Shown here one piece after another: positions 1-6,353 of a stretch of DNA of 8,748 nt (its first letter is position 1; each line of letters opens with the position of its first letter). Source of the DNA: an uncultured Eisenbergiella sp. (GTDB lineage: Bacteria; Bacillota; Clostridia; Lachnospirales; Lachnospiraceae). The position numbers were made by a program, and so were the translations under genes. Under the pieces are notes generated by a model. The model was not told the DNA's origin. It saw only the letters and a list, made by a program, of their open reading frames with translations, and searched no databases. Location: NCBI GenBank assembly GCA_948960675.1, contig CARDPF010000124.1:1-8748 (forward strand). Direction: 5' to 3'.

Positions 1-243
1 CAGTTCCTCAATTCCTGTGGAACTCCTGCTCTCTTCCTCTTCGGAAATTTCATGCAACGCAGCCGGGCGGCTTTGCCCGCCGCCCGTACCGATCGCCGCT
101 GTCTTCATGCCCTTTTTACCGGCCGCCGGCTCCTCCACAAAGGAATTCCACGCCCGGCAGGCGGGACACTGCCCCATCCATTTTGCGGACTCATACCCGC
201 ATTCCTGACAAAAAAATACCGTTTTCCCTTTATCCCTTGCCAT
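1..243 (-). CDS. radA: DNA repair protein RadA, N-terminal 81 codons only (cut by window edge)
   Basis: The protein begins [19 protein letters not shown] and carries the N-terminal RadA zinc finger, with Cys12, Cys15, Cys26 and Cys29 as two CxxC pairs around the usual K-W-x-G-x-C-P-x-C core (Lys21 to Cys29). Known members of this family (also called Sms) are RecA-like ATPases that act as branch-migration helicases in recombinational repair. Their ATPase and Lon-like domains would lie beyond position 1, so function rests on the zinc finger and on the gene's place downstream of clpC. The ATG at 243-241 follows the stop codon of the upstream gene by one base (TAA-T-ATG). Only a weak A-rich, purine-rich stretch precedes it, so translation is probably coupled to the gene upstream. 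The reading frame is open to the window edge with no sign of decay. About residues 35-81 form a linker rich in Gly, Ala and Glu. Confidence 0.93.
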   Translation of the reverse strand, partial: MARDKGKTVFFCQECGYESAKWMGQCPACRAWNSFVEEPAAGKKGMKTAAIGTGGGQSRPAALHEISEEEESRSSTGIEEL

Positions 244-244
244 A

Positions 245-655
245 TTATTTTGTAATCTTTACCCTGACTTCCCCCACGTCCGCCAATTCCACACTGACGC
301 TCAACTTACCGCCAAGGTTGGTCCTCACCTTCCCGGCATCCTCACCGTCCACTTCCACACTGTACTCTGCGTCATCCTCCAGCCCCAGTGTCAGCTGCGC
401 GTCTTCGCTGCCCTCCACCACAAAGCTGACACCGTTTTCATCCTCCACAAAATGCTCCACACTGGTTCCCGGCACGGATTCATACACAAACATCCCATTT
501 CTTTCCAGCTTCGTGATCTCCCGGTAGGTTTTCACCTTGTACTGGTCGCCGCCGCTCTCAAAACCCTCCTTCTTGCTCTTTGCCGCAAGCAGATGATTGC
601 CAAAGCTTAAAGAGCCGTCCGCCTCCGTCCTGATGAGTTCTGTCACTGCTGCCAT
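245..655 (-). CDS. 136-residue beta-rich protein of unknown function, between clpC and radA
   Basis: I recognise no catalytic motif. The protein is acidic, has no signal peptide and no membrane segment, and alternates hydrophobic and polar residues in a way typical of beta strands. About residues 1-60 contain the segment [18 protein letters not shown] (43-60). About residues 68-136 look like a small beta-sandwich, with repeated acidic turns (EDENG 71-75, EGSEDA 81-86, VDGEDAG 102-108). From memory, close relatives recur in Lachnospiraceae beside clpC and are sometimes deposited as 'endosialidase'. Nothing visible here supports that name. The start is well supported: an AGGAGGA ribosome-binding site at 663-669 lies 7 nt before the ATG. 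The gene follows clpC after 83 nt without a clear promoter or terminator, and its stop lies one base before radA. It is therefore probably co-transcribed with both and may work with ClpC or RadA, which is inference from position only. Confidence 0.85.
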   Translation of the reverse strand: MAAVTELIRTEADGSLSFGNHLLAAKSKKEGFESGGDQYKVKTYREITKLERNGMFVYESVPGTSVEHFVEDENGVSFVVEGSEDAQLTLGLEDDAEYSVEVDGEDAGKVRTNLGGKLSVSVELADVGEVRVKITK

Positions 656-738
656 TGTTTTGTCCTCCTGTATATGGTTGATAATGGTGAACCGCCCAAA
701 AACATTCCGGATGGTTCTTCTAAATGATGCCCATGTCC

Positions 739-3195
739 TCAGTCAAACAGCTTTTTCTCCCTGACCTTGAATGTCACCTTTCCTTCCCGAAAACCAGCCG
801 CCACATTGTCGCCGGCCTTTACCTGTCCGGAAAGAATCTCTTCCGCCAGCGCATCCTCAATAATTGTCTGGATGGCCCGCTTTAGGGGCCTTGCGCCCAT
901 TTTCAAATCACTGTGCTTTTCCACAATATGCTCTTTTAGGGCAGGGGTGATGGACAGGCGGATATTCATCTGCTCCCTGCACCGTTTCACCAGGTTTTCC
1001 GAAAGGAGGGTGATGATTTCCCGCATATCCTCTTTCGTAAGCTGGTGAAATACCATGATCTCATCAATCCGGTTGATGAACTCCGGTTTAAACAGTCTCT
1101 TGACCTCCTCCATCACACCGGTTTTCATCTTCTCATAGTTCTTATCCGCCGTTTCCTGCGCCGCAAAGCCCAGATTCTTGGGATCCACAATCCGCTGCGC
1201 GCCCGCATTGGAGGTCATGATAATGACCGTATTTTTAAAACTCACCTTCCTGCCCTTGGCATCTGTGATATGGCCGTCGTCCAATACCTGCAGCAGAATG
1301 TTGAAAACGTCCGGGTGCGCCTTTTCGATCTCGTCAAACAACACCACGGAATAAGGATTGCGGCGCACCTTCTCGGAAAGCTGGCCCCCGTCCTCAAAAC
1401 CCACATAGCCCGGGGGCGAACCGATCATCTTGGACACGGAATGGCCCTCCATGTATTCGGACATATCCACCCGTATCAGCGCGCTTTCGGAACCGAACAT
1501 GGCCTCTGCCAGCGCCTTGGAAAGTTCGGTTTTGCCCACGCCAGTGGGACCCAAAAACAGGAAGGAGCCGATGGGCCTTCTGGGATCCTGCAGCCCGACA
1601 CGGCCCCGCCGCATCGCCTTGGCCACGGCCGTCACGGCGTCCTTCTGCCCTACCACCCGCTTGTGCAGGATGGATTCCAGCTTTAAAAGCCGTTCCCCCT
1701 CCTTCTCCGTCAGCTTACTCACCGGAATCTTTGTCCACATTGCCACCACCTCGGCAATGTCGTCCTCGGTCACGACGCAGGGGGCTTTCGCCTTGCGCTT
1801 TTCCTGCCTTTGCAGCTGCCTCTCATATTTGGAGAGCAGTTCATCCTGCTTCTTTTTCAATTCGCCTGCCTGGGAAAATACCTCCATCCGCAGGGAACGT
1901 TCGATCTGTTCGTCCAGCTTGCGAATCTGTGTGAGCAGGTCCTGGGTCTCCTTCGGTGTCTGCATGTTCTTTAAACGGACGGCAGCGCCTGCCTCGTCCA
2001 TCAGGTCAATCGCCTTATCCGGCAGTTTCCTGTCATTGATATAGCGCTCGGACAAAACCGCTGCAGCCTCCAGCGCCTCCGGCAAAATCCGCACCTGATG
2101 GTGCTCCTCATAATTGGCCGCAATTCCCCGCAAAATCCCGATGGTCTCCAAAACGGTAGGCTCCTCCACCGTCACCGGCTGGAAACGCCGCTCCAGCGCA
2201 GCATCCTTTTCAATATATTTGCGGTATTCCTCTATGGTCGTGGCGCCGATCATCTGGATCTCCCCCCGGGCAAGGGAGGGCTTTAAAATGTTGGAGGCAT
2301 CAATTGCACCCTCCGCTCCCCCTGCACCGATCAGGGTATGCAATTCATCCAGGAAAAGTAAAACATTGCCGTCCTCCTTTACCTCCCGGATCACCTTCTT
2401 GATGCGTTCCTCGAATTCCCCCCGGTACTTGCTTCCTGCAATCATGCCGGACAAATCCAGCATAAGCACCCGTTTTTCTTTCACCGTATCCGGTACGCTG
2501 CCCGCCACAATCCGCGCGGCAAGCCCTTCCACAATGGCAGTCTTTCCCACGCCCGGCTCACCCACCAGACAGGGGTTATTCTTCGTGCGGCGGCTCAAAA
2601 TTTGAACGGCACGTTGGATTTCCTCCTCCCGGCCCACCACAGGATCCAGCTTTCCCTCCCTGGCCAGCCTCGTCAAATCCCGGCTGTACTGCTCTAAGGT
2701 GGCGGTACCGCCCTTTTTGCGCTGCTTTCTGGAAATCTCCTCCTTATAAGCCCCGGGATCCTGCCCGATGGCCGCCAGCGTATCCAGATAAATCTTCTGG
2801 ATCGGCAAAGACAGGGTATTTAAAATCCGGACCGCCACATTGTCTCCATCCCCCAAAAGCGCCAGCAGAATATGCTCGGTTCCCGTCAGCATGCTGCCCG
2901 CCCTCTGCGCCTGCTTATGGCTGGCGGCCAGCACCTCCTGCGCCCGGGGGGAATATCCGTCCCGTTCCAAAACCGGCGTTGCAGATTCCGGCGCAATCAG
3001 ATCCCGGATCATCTCACGGATCGCCTCTTCGTTCGCCCCGTTGGCCACCAGCACCTTCGCCGCCACCCCGGTTCCCTCCCGGATCAGGCCCAACAGCAAA
3101 TGCTCCGTCCCCGTATAATTCTGGTGCAGGCTCTTTGCCGCCCGACCCGCCAAAAGAAGGGCAGTCCTCGCCTTGTCCGTAAACTGTGCCTGCAT
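739..3195 (-). CDS. clpC: ClpC-type AAA+ unfoldase, ATPase partner of ClpP
   Basis: This 818-residue, full-length Hsp100 protein unfolds substrates and feeds them to the ClpP peptidase in the cytoplasm. Two Clp N-domain repeats occupy about residues 1-70 and 80-145. The first AAA+ module has Walker A GEPGVGKT (212-219), Walker B LLFLDE (279-284) and the pore segment [11 protein letters not shown] (290-300). A charged coiled-coil M/UVR-like domain spans about 408-470, the position used for adaptor binding in ClpC. The second AAA+ module has Walker A GPTGVGKT (549-556), GYVGFEDGG (596-604) and Walker B VVLFDE (617-622). LGF at 675-677 sits where ClpC carries its ClpP-docking loop, which argues for ClpC rather than ClpB. 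The start codon lies 3 nt after the gntR stop, with a strong GGAGG site inside the end of gntR. No mcsA, mcsB or ctsR lies beside it, unlike Bacillus, so any arginine-kinase or adaptor partner would have to come from elsewhere. Confidence 0.97.
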   Translation of the reverse strand: MQAQFTDKARTALLLAGRAAKSLHQNYTGTEHLLLGLIREGTGVAAKVLVANGANEEAIREMIRDLIAPESATPVLERDGYSPRAQEVLAASHKQAQRAGSMLTGTEHILLALLGDGDNVAVRILNTLSLPIQKIYLDTLAAIGQDPGAYKEEISRKQRKKGGTATLEQYSRDLTRLAREGKLDPVVGREEEIQRAVQILSRRTKNNPCLVGEPGVGKTAIVEGLAARIVAGSVPDTVKEKRVLMLDLSGMIAGSKYRGEFEERIKKVIREVKEDGNVLLFLDELHTLIGAGGAEGAIDASNILKPSLARGEIQMIGATTIEEYRKYIEKDAALERRFQPVTVEEPTVLETIGILRGIAANYEEHHQVRILPEALEAAAVLSERYINDRKLPDKAIDLMDEAGAAVRLKNMQTPKETQDLLTQIRKLDEQIERSLRMEVFSQAGELKKKQDELLSKYERQLQRQEKRKAKAPCVVTEDDIAEVVAMWTKIPVSKLTEKEGERLLKLESILHKRVVGQKDAVTAVAKAMRRGRVGLQDPRRPIGSFLFLGPTGVGKTELSKALAEAMFGSESALIRVDMSEYMEGHSVSKMIGSPPGYVGFEDGGQLSEKVRRNPYSVVLFDEIEKAHPDVFNILLQVLDDGHITDAKGRKVSFKNTVIIMTSNAGAQRIVDPKNLGFAAQETADKNYEKMKTGVMEEVKRLFKPEFINRIDEIMVFHQLTKEDMREIITLLSENLVKRCREQMNIRLSITPALKEHIVEKHSDLKMGARPLKRAIQTIIEDALAEEILSGQVKAGDNVAAGFREGKVTFKVREKKLFD

Positions 3196-3198
3196 AAA

Positions 3199-3573
3199 TC
3201 AATATCCTCCATATTCCTCAAAAATCTCGTCAATTAGAGCATGCACTTCCTCGCGGGAAATATTCTTACACCTGGCTTTTGCAAGAATCACCCGCAGCTG
3301 GCCACGCAACTCTTCCATATTCTTGATGCGGTCGGCGTCGATGGACACTACCGCGCCGTGCCTTCTGTCCACTTTCACAAAGCCTTCCTGCTTTAAGACC
3401 GTGTAAGCTTTATTCACTGTATGCATATTGATTCCGACAGATTCCGCAAGCTGGCGGACACTGGGCAGGACATCCCCCTCCTTGAGTTCACAGGTGGCAA
3501 TTCCGACGATGATCCGGTTGCGCAGCTGGATGTAGAGTGCCTCGTCACTATTGAAATCAATCTCGATAAGCAT
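3199..3573 (-). CDS. Small GntR-family (YtrA-like) transcriptional regulator heading the clpC operon
   Basis: The 124-residue protein has an N-terminal winged helix-turn-helix of the GntR family: residues 1-25 (IDFNSDEALYIQLRNRI), then the recognition segment at 36-66 (LPSVRQLAESVGINMHTVNK and onward), with the wing at 64-78. Only about 45 residues follow, mainly helical (IKNMEELRGQL...EEVHALIDEIFEEYGGY). This is the short effector/dimerisation tail of the YtrA subfamily rather than the large FadR or UTRA domains. YtrA-type genes usually precede ABC transporters, whereas this one precedes clpC with a 3-nt gap. The ATG at 3573-3571 has an AAGGAGG ribosome-binding site at 3581-3587, 7 nt away. 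A 23-bp palindrome over the promoter -10 just upstream suggests it represses its own operon, including clpC. The inducing ligand or stress cannot be read from the sequence. Confidence 0.92.
   Translation of the reverse strand: MLIEIDFNSDEALYIQLRNRIIVGIATCELKEGDVLPSVRQLAESVGINMHTVNKAYTVLKQEGFVKVDRRHGAVVSIDADRIKNMEELRGQLRVILAKARCKNISREEVHALIDEIFEEYGGY
3204..3210 (-). promoter_or_regulatory. clpC ribosome-binding site embedded in the last codons of gntR
   Basis: The minus strand reads GGAGGAT here, 8 nt before the clpC ATG. The same bases encode the C-terminal Gly-Gly-Tyr of the GntR protein, whose TGA follows at 3201-3199. Ribosomes finishing gntR therefore cover the clpC start, and the two genes are probably translationally coupled. 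It also fixes the clpC start codon. Confidence 0.85.
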
Positions 3574-3588
3574 ACCCTTTCCTCCTTC

Positions 3589-3611
3589 TTGTTATAGCAA
3601 CAATATAACAA
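3589..3611. promoter_or_regulatory. 23-bp palindromic operator candidate over the gntR-clpC promoter -10
   Basis: Perfect 8-bp arms TTGTTATA and TATAACAA are separated by 7 bp. The palindrome covers the whole -10 hexamer (3602-3607) and the expected transcription start. It lies directly upstream of the ribosome-binding site of a GntR-family gene, whose products bind AT-rich palindromes of about this size as dimers. Binding here would block RNA polymerase, so it is a natural autoregulatory operator. The symmetry is seen directly; occupancy by this regulator is inferred. Confidence 0.72.
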
Positions 3612-3630
3612 AATTCCCCGTTCCCGTCAA
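3602..3630 (-). promoter_or_regulatory. Sigma-A promoter of the gntR-clpC operon
   Basis: On the minus strand the -35 is TTGACG (3630-3625) and the -10 is TATATT (3607-3602), separated by exactly 17 bp. Transcription should begin near 3595-3597, giving a leader of about 23 nt with the ribosome-binding site and no room for a riboswitch. No CtsR heptad repeats (GGTCAAA type) and no CIRCE element (TTAGCACTC type) are visible, so classical heat-shock control of clpC is not evident here. Confidence 0.85.
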
Positions 3631-3636
3631 CGGGAA
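3621..3636. repeat. 16-bp inverted repeat overlapping the -35 of the gntR-clpC promoter
   Basis: TTCCCG and CGGGAA flank a central TCAA. The -35 hexamer TTGACG (3630-3625, minus strand) sits across the centre of this dyad. It could be a second regulator-binding site, or it may be chance. It differs in sequence from the AT-rich palindrome over the -10, so a different protein would be expected to read it. Confidence 0.5.
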
Positions 3637-3664
3637 AATTAGAACGGCCACGTAAAATCGTTAC

Positions 3665-3729
3665 GATTCACGGCCCAATGTCATTTAGTTTAGCCATGGA
3701 CATTACAGGCTGCCGGCCCCAGACGGACA
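3665..3729. repeat. Copy 1 of a degenerate dispersed intergenic element
   Basis: This gene-free stretch lies between the terminator of the SH3 gene and the gntR promoter. It contains CAATGTCATTTAGTTTAGC (3676-3694), which matches 17 of 19 bases at 8623-8641, and further on GCCCCAGACGGACA (3716-3729), which matches 8686-8700 apart from one extra base there. The 9-mer GATTCACGG (3665-3673), just before the first block, is the exact reverse complement of the 9-mer at the same place in copy 2. Just outside, 3656-3668 is a small dyad AATCGT-T-ACGATT. No ORF or promoter was seen in it. Confidence 0.5.
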
Positions 3730-3734
3730 AATAC

Positions 3735-3760
3735 CACAAAAGGGAAACGGCCCCTTTGTG
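3735..3760 (-). other. Alternative hairpin that competes with the terminator stem
   Basis: In the minus-strand RNA, CACAAAGGGG (3760-3751) can pair with CCCUUUUGUG (3744-3735) around a 6-nt loop. The stem is 10 bp including one G-U pair. It uses bases 3740-3744, which also form the 3' arm of the terminator, and absorbs the U-run, so only one of the two structures can form at a time. Whether it acts as an antiterminator is not known. Confidence 0.45.
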
Positions 3761-3773
3761 AACCGTTTCCCTT
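3740..3773 (-). terminator. Stem-loop terminator ending the pur/SH3 transcription unit
   Basis: A perfect 11-bp stem AAGGGAAACGG / CCGTTTCCCTT with a 12-nt loop starts 16 nt past the stop codon of the SH3 gene. In the minus-strand transcript it runs into UUGUGGUAUUU, so the U-tract is short, about four with the stem's last bases. It is placed as expected for a rho-independent terminator, but the weak tract suggests incomplete termination. Confidence 0.7.
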
Positions 3774-3789
3774 CCGGAAATGTTAGTTC

Positions 3790-5001
3790 TTATTTTAAAT
3801 CTAAAAATTCAAATTCCAGGTCATCGTCGTCCAAAAAGTTTTTGGACTGCCAATTTTTATCCTTTTTGGAACCGGAAGCTTTTGCATTGCGGCGGGGACG
3901 GTATTCTTCTTCCTCATCATCCTCGTCATCCTCTTCTTCCACCCTTCTTGCCCGGCCCTGGGTGCGTTCCCTGACGGGGGCCTTCCTTACGGGACGGTAT
4001 TCTTCTTCCTCGTCGTCCTCATCGTCCTCCTCATCGTCGTCATCGTCATCACGGCTCCTGCGGGAACCTAAGCCTCCGAAACGGCGGCGTCTGGGCATTT
4101 CATCCTCATCATCGTCCTCGTCATCTTCGTCGTCATCGTCATCTTCATCATCATCGTCGTAATCATCATCACCGGCGCCACGCAGCTTCAAAATCAGGAC
4201 AGTCAAAATGATAATCAGCACGACGATAACCGCCGCCATCACAAACACGATAATCCGCATGGTGGAGTCTCCGGATTCTTCTTCCCCTCCTCCGGCGGCA
4301 CCAGTCAGCAGTTCATCAACCTTATACTTATTTCCCATAATATTATCATGTAAAAACCATGCGTTCACACCCGTACCCGTGCCGTCGTCCTCAAACTGCA
4401 CATAATAATCCGCCATCACCGGCTGCTGTTCCGGCGTAGGATCCACAGGAACTTCTTCCGGCGCCGGTTCCGGTTCTGCAGGGGCCGGCACTGTCTCATG
4501 CGCTTCCACCATATCGGAACGGATATAGCCGCTCACCGTATTACCTTCACTCTCAAAAGTTACCGCATACCAGGTCGTACCGGAACTGTCATCCTTCTGT
4601 CCGGTAACAGGCAGTTCCATACCGGAGGTCGCTTTCCCCGCAATGCTTGCGCTGGTGGACGCGTCACTTCTGACGTTTACCCTTGCCTCCGTAACGGTAA
4701 CGCTGGTCACAACGGCTTCCCCTGTGGCTGCAGCGCCTTCCTCTCCGCCTGCCGGTACTTCCCCGCCGGCCTCCGCACCGGCTTCGTTACCCTGATCCAC
4801 ACCGGCTTCCTGATTTTCCCCGCCTTCCAGCTGCGCATCCCCCTCGTTGGAGGGCGCCGGGGTTCCCGCCGGCTGACTGCCCAGCGGTACCGCCTGCACT
4901 TTGAGCGGGGCCGTGGCCAAAAGGCCTGCGACAGCCACACAGCCCAGTCCTTTCACCCATCCCAAAACAAATTTCTGAAGTCTCTCTTTTCCTGTGTTCA
5001 T
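3790..5001 (-). CDS. Secreted/membrane SH3-domain protein with transmembrane helix and highly acidic repetitive tail
   Basis: I know no named function. Of its 403 residues, 1-37 are a signal peptide (basic start MNTGKERLQK, hydrophobic core about 19-32, likely cut after VQA37). Residues 38-97 are a Gly/Ala/Glu/Pro-rich linker. Residues 98-166 are a bacterial SH3 domain (VNVRSDASTSASIAGKATSG, 108-127; ending VSGYIRSDMVE). A Pro/Glu linker (170-195), a short segment ending near 232, and a transmembrane helix (about 248-273) follow. The remaining ~130 residues should be cytoplasmic: an almost pure Asp/Glu run (278-301), then basic patches (PRRRRFGG, GSRRSR) alternating with acidic ones, including a duplicated EDDEEEEYRP (328-337 and 360-369). 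Bacterial SH3 domains often bind peptidoglycan or peptides, so it may link the wall to a cytoplasmic partner (inference). An in-frame TTG lies 54 nt upstream, but the chosen ATG starts the signal peptide and has GGAGG (5014-5018) and AGAGG before it. Confidence 0.82.
   Translation of the reverse strand: MNTGKERLQKFVLGWVKGLGCVAVAGLLATAPLKVQAVPLGSQPAGTPAPSNEGDAQLEGGENQEAGVDQGNEAGAEAGGEVPAGGEEGAAATGEAVVTSVTVTEARVNVRSDASTSASIAGKATSGMELPVTGQKDDSSGTTWYAVTFESEGNTVSGYIRSDMVEAHETVPAPAEPEPAPEEVPVDPTPEQQPVMADYYVQFEDDGTGTGVNAWFLHDNIMGNKYKVDELLTGAAGGGEEESGDSTMRIIVFVMAAVIVVLIIILTVLILKLRGAGDDDYDDDDEDDDDDEDDEDDDEDEMPRRRRFGGLGSRRSRDDDDDDEEDDEDDEEEEYRPVRKAPVRERTQGRARRVEEEDDEDDEEEEYRPRRNAKASGSKKDKNWQSKNFLDDDDLEFEFLDLK
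3895..4020. repeat. Two 30-bp direct repeats inside the acidic tail of the SH3 gene
   Basis: Segments 3895-3924 and 3991-4020 agree at 28 of 30 bases, with a 96-bp (32-codon) period. Both encode EDDEEEEYRP. The two differences are third-position changes in Asp codons. The spacing is a multiple of three, so slippage or recombination between the copies would keep the frame and only change tail length. Confidence 0.8.
4099..4170 (-). repeat. Low-complexity Asp/Glu codon tract
   Basis: Twenty-four consecutive codons (residues 278-301 of the SH3 protein) are GAC/GAT/GAA/GAG apart from one Tyr codon. The tract follows a few residues after the transmembrane helix. On the plus strand it reads as TCN/ATC triplets and produces a misleading serine-rich frame. 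Confidence 0.85.
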
Positions 5002-5072
5002 TTTCCTCTCATTCCTCCGTATGTACGGCACTTTTCTGCACCATTGCGGTTCCAATTTACCCCCGCCTGCCG

Positions 5073-6353
5073 TTACGCCTCGTCAATTGCCTTACCGATA
5101 TCCTGTCTCATGTATTTATTTGCAAAATCCACCCATCCGGCCGCCGCATAAGCATTTTTTCTTGCCTGCGCCAGCGTCCCGCCTTTTGCGGTGACACCCA
5201 GCACCCGGCCGCCGTTTGTGAGGATGGTTTTTCCGTCTTCCCCGGTTTTCGTCCCCGCATGGAAGCAGTAAACGTCCTCCCGGTTTTCAAAATGCTCCAG
5301 GCCCGTAATGGGCAGGCCCTTGTCATATTTTACCGGATACCCGTCGGAAGCCAGTACCACGCAAACCGCCGCGTTATCCTCAAATTCCAGTTCCACCTGA
5401 TCCAGCCTGCCGTCAATACAGGCCTCGCACACCTCTACCATATCGTTTTTCATGCGCGGCAATACGACTTGGGCTTCCGGATCCCCGAAGCGGGCATTAT
5501 ACTCCAACACCTTCGGCCCCTCCGCCGTCAGCATCAATCCAAAGAAAATCACGCCCACAAAAGGCCTTCCCTCCGCCGCCATGGCATCCACCGTCGCCTG
5601 ATAAATGTGCTCCCTGCAAAATGCGTCCACCTTGGGCGTATAAAAGGGGGAGGGGGAAAAGGTTCCCATGCCGCCGGTGTTAAGGCCCTGATCGCCGTCC
5701 TTTGCCCGCTTGTGATCCTGTGCAGAAGACATGATCCGGATGGTTTTGCCATCCACAAAGGATAATACGGACACTTCGCGTCCCGTCATAAATTCCTCAA
5801 TGACCAGACGGTTTCCCGCCGCCCCGAATTTACGTTCCGTCATAATGGTACAGACGCCGTCCTCCGCCTCCTGCAGGGTATTGCAGATCAAAACCCCTTT
5901 TCCGAGGGCGAGGCCGTCCGCCTTTAACACAACGGGAAACTTCGCCTGCGTATGTAAATATTCCAGCGCATCCTCCGCCTCGTCAAAGGTCTCGTAAGCC
6001 GCCGTGGGAATATGGTATTTCTTCATCAAATCCTTGGAAAAGGCTTTGCTGCCTTCCAAAATGGCCGCATTTTTGCGCGGGCCAAAAGTGCGGATGCCTG
6101 CCGCCTCCAAAACGTCCACCAGACCGCCCACCAACGGATCATCCATGCCCACAATCACCAGACCGATTTCGTTTTCTTTCGCAAAATCCCTGATTTTTTC
6201 AAATTCCATTGCACCGATGGGTACACACTGCGCAATCTGCGCAATTCCCGCATTGCCGGGCGCGCAGTAAATCTTTTCAACCCTGCCGCTTTTTGCAACG
6301 CTGGCCGCGATGGCATGCTCCCTGCCGCCGCTGCCCACAATCATTACCTTCAT
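5073..6353 (-). CDS. purD: Phosphoribosylamine-glycine ligase (GAR synthetase)
   Basis: The enzyme joins phosphoribosylamine and glycine with ATP to make GAR, the second step of de novo purine synthesis, in the cytoplasm. The 426-residue length is normal for the family. The N-terminal domain opens with [16 protein letters not shown] (nucleotide-fold glycine loop at 7-14). The ATP-grasp domain has the lysine/glycine loop KADGLALGKGV (144-154), LNTGGMGT (224-231) and the metal-binding EYNARFGDPE (284-293). A C-terminal domain follows (GGRVLGVTAKGGT, 381-393). The family's usual GPE-x-PLV is GMDDPLV here (69-75), which I take as a clostridial variant and not a defect. A longer in-frame start at 6431 would add 26 residues and lie deep inside purN, so I chose the ATG at 6353. 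That ATG overlaps the purN stop as ATGA, which indicates translational coupling. An exceptionally stable hairpin lies about 34 nt upstream, inside purN. Confidence 0.97.
   Translation of the reverse strand: MKVMIVGSGGREHAIAASVAKSGRVEKIYCAPGNAGIAQIAQCVPIGAMEFEKIRDFAKENEIGLVIVGMDDPLVGGLVDVLEAAGIRTFGPRKNAAILEGSKAFSKDLMKKYHIPTAAYETFDEAEDALEYLHTQAKFPVVLKADGLALGKGVLICNTLQEAEDGVCTIMTERKFGAAGNRLVIEEFMTGREVSVLSFVDGKTIRIMSSAQDHKRAKDGDQGLNTGGMGTFSPSPFYTPKVDAFCREHIYQATVDAMAAEGRPFVGVIFFGLMLTAEGPKVLEYNARFGDPEAQVVLPRMKNDMVEVCEACIDGRLDQVELEFEDNAAVCVVLASDGYPVKYDKGLPITGLEHFENREDVYCFHAGTKTGEDGKTILTNGGRVLGVTAKGGTLAQARKNAYAAAGWVDFANKYMRQDIGKAIDEA

Noticed and set aside
656..738. Promoter or terminator between clpC and the 136-residue gene
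   Set aside because: A TATACA hexamer near 672-677 has no -35 partner at 16-18 bp. The only stem (GAACC/GGTTC) is 5 bp with a large loop and no T-run.
1045..1686. Plus-strand ORF of 213 codons opposite clpC
   Set aside because: It is antisense to the second AAA+ domain of clpC, with low-information composition rich in His, Leu and Arg and no family signature.
3574..3739. CtsR or CIRCE heat-shock operators before gntR-clpC
   Set aside because: I looked for GGTCAAA-type direct repeats and TTAGCACTC/GAGTGCTAA arms and found none.
3758..4162. Plus-strand serine-rich ORF of 134 codons
   Set aside because: It is the antisense of the Asp/Glu codon tract of the SH3 gene. Long serine runs arise automatically from GAY/GAR codons read in reverse, and no ribosome-binding site or domain is present.
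5017..5028. Short dyad CCGTA-CA-TACGG ahead of the SH3 gene
   Set aside because: The arms are only 5 bp with a 2-nt centre, and no promoter overlaps, so chance is the simplest explanation.
5002..5055. TTG start giving the SH3 protein 18 more residues
   Set aside because: It would put a hydrophilic, charged leader before an intact signal peptide. The ATG at 5001 starts the signal peptide directly and has purine-rich sites upstream.
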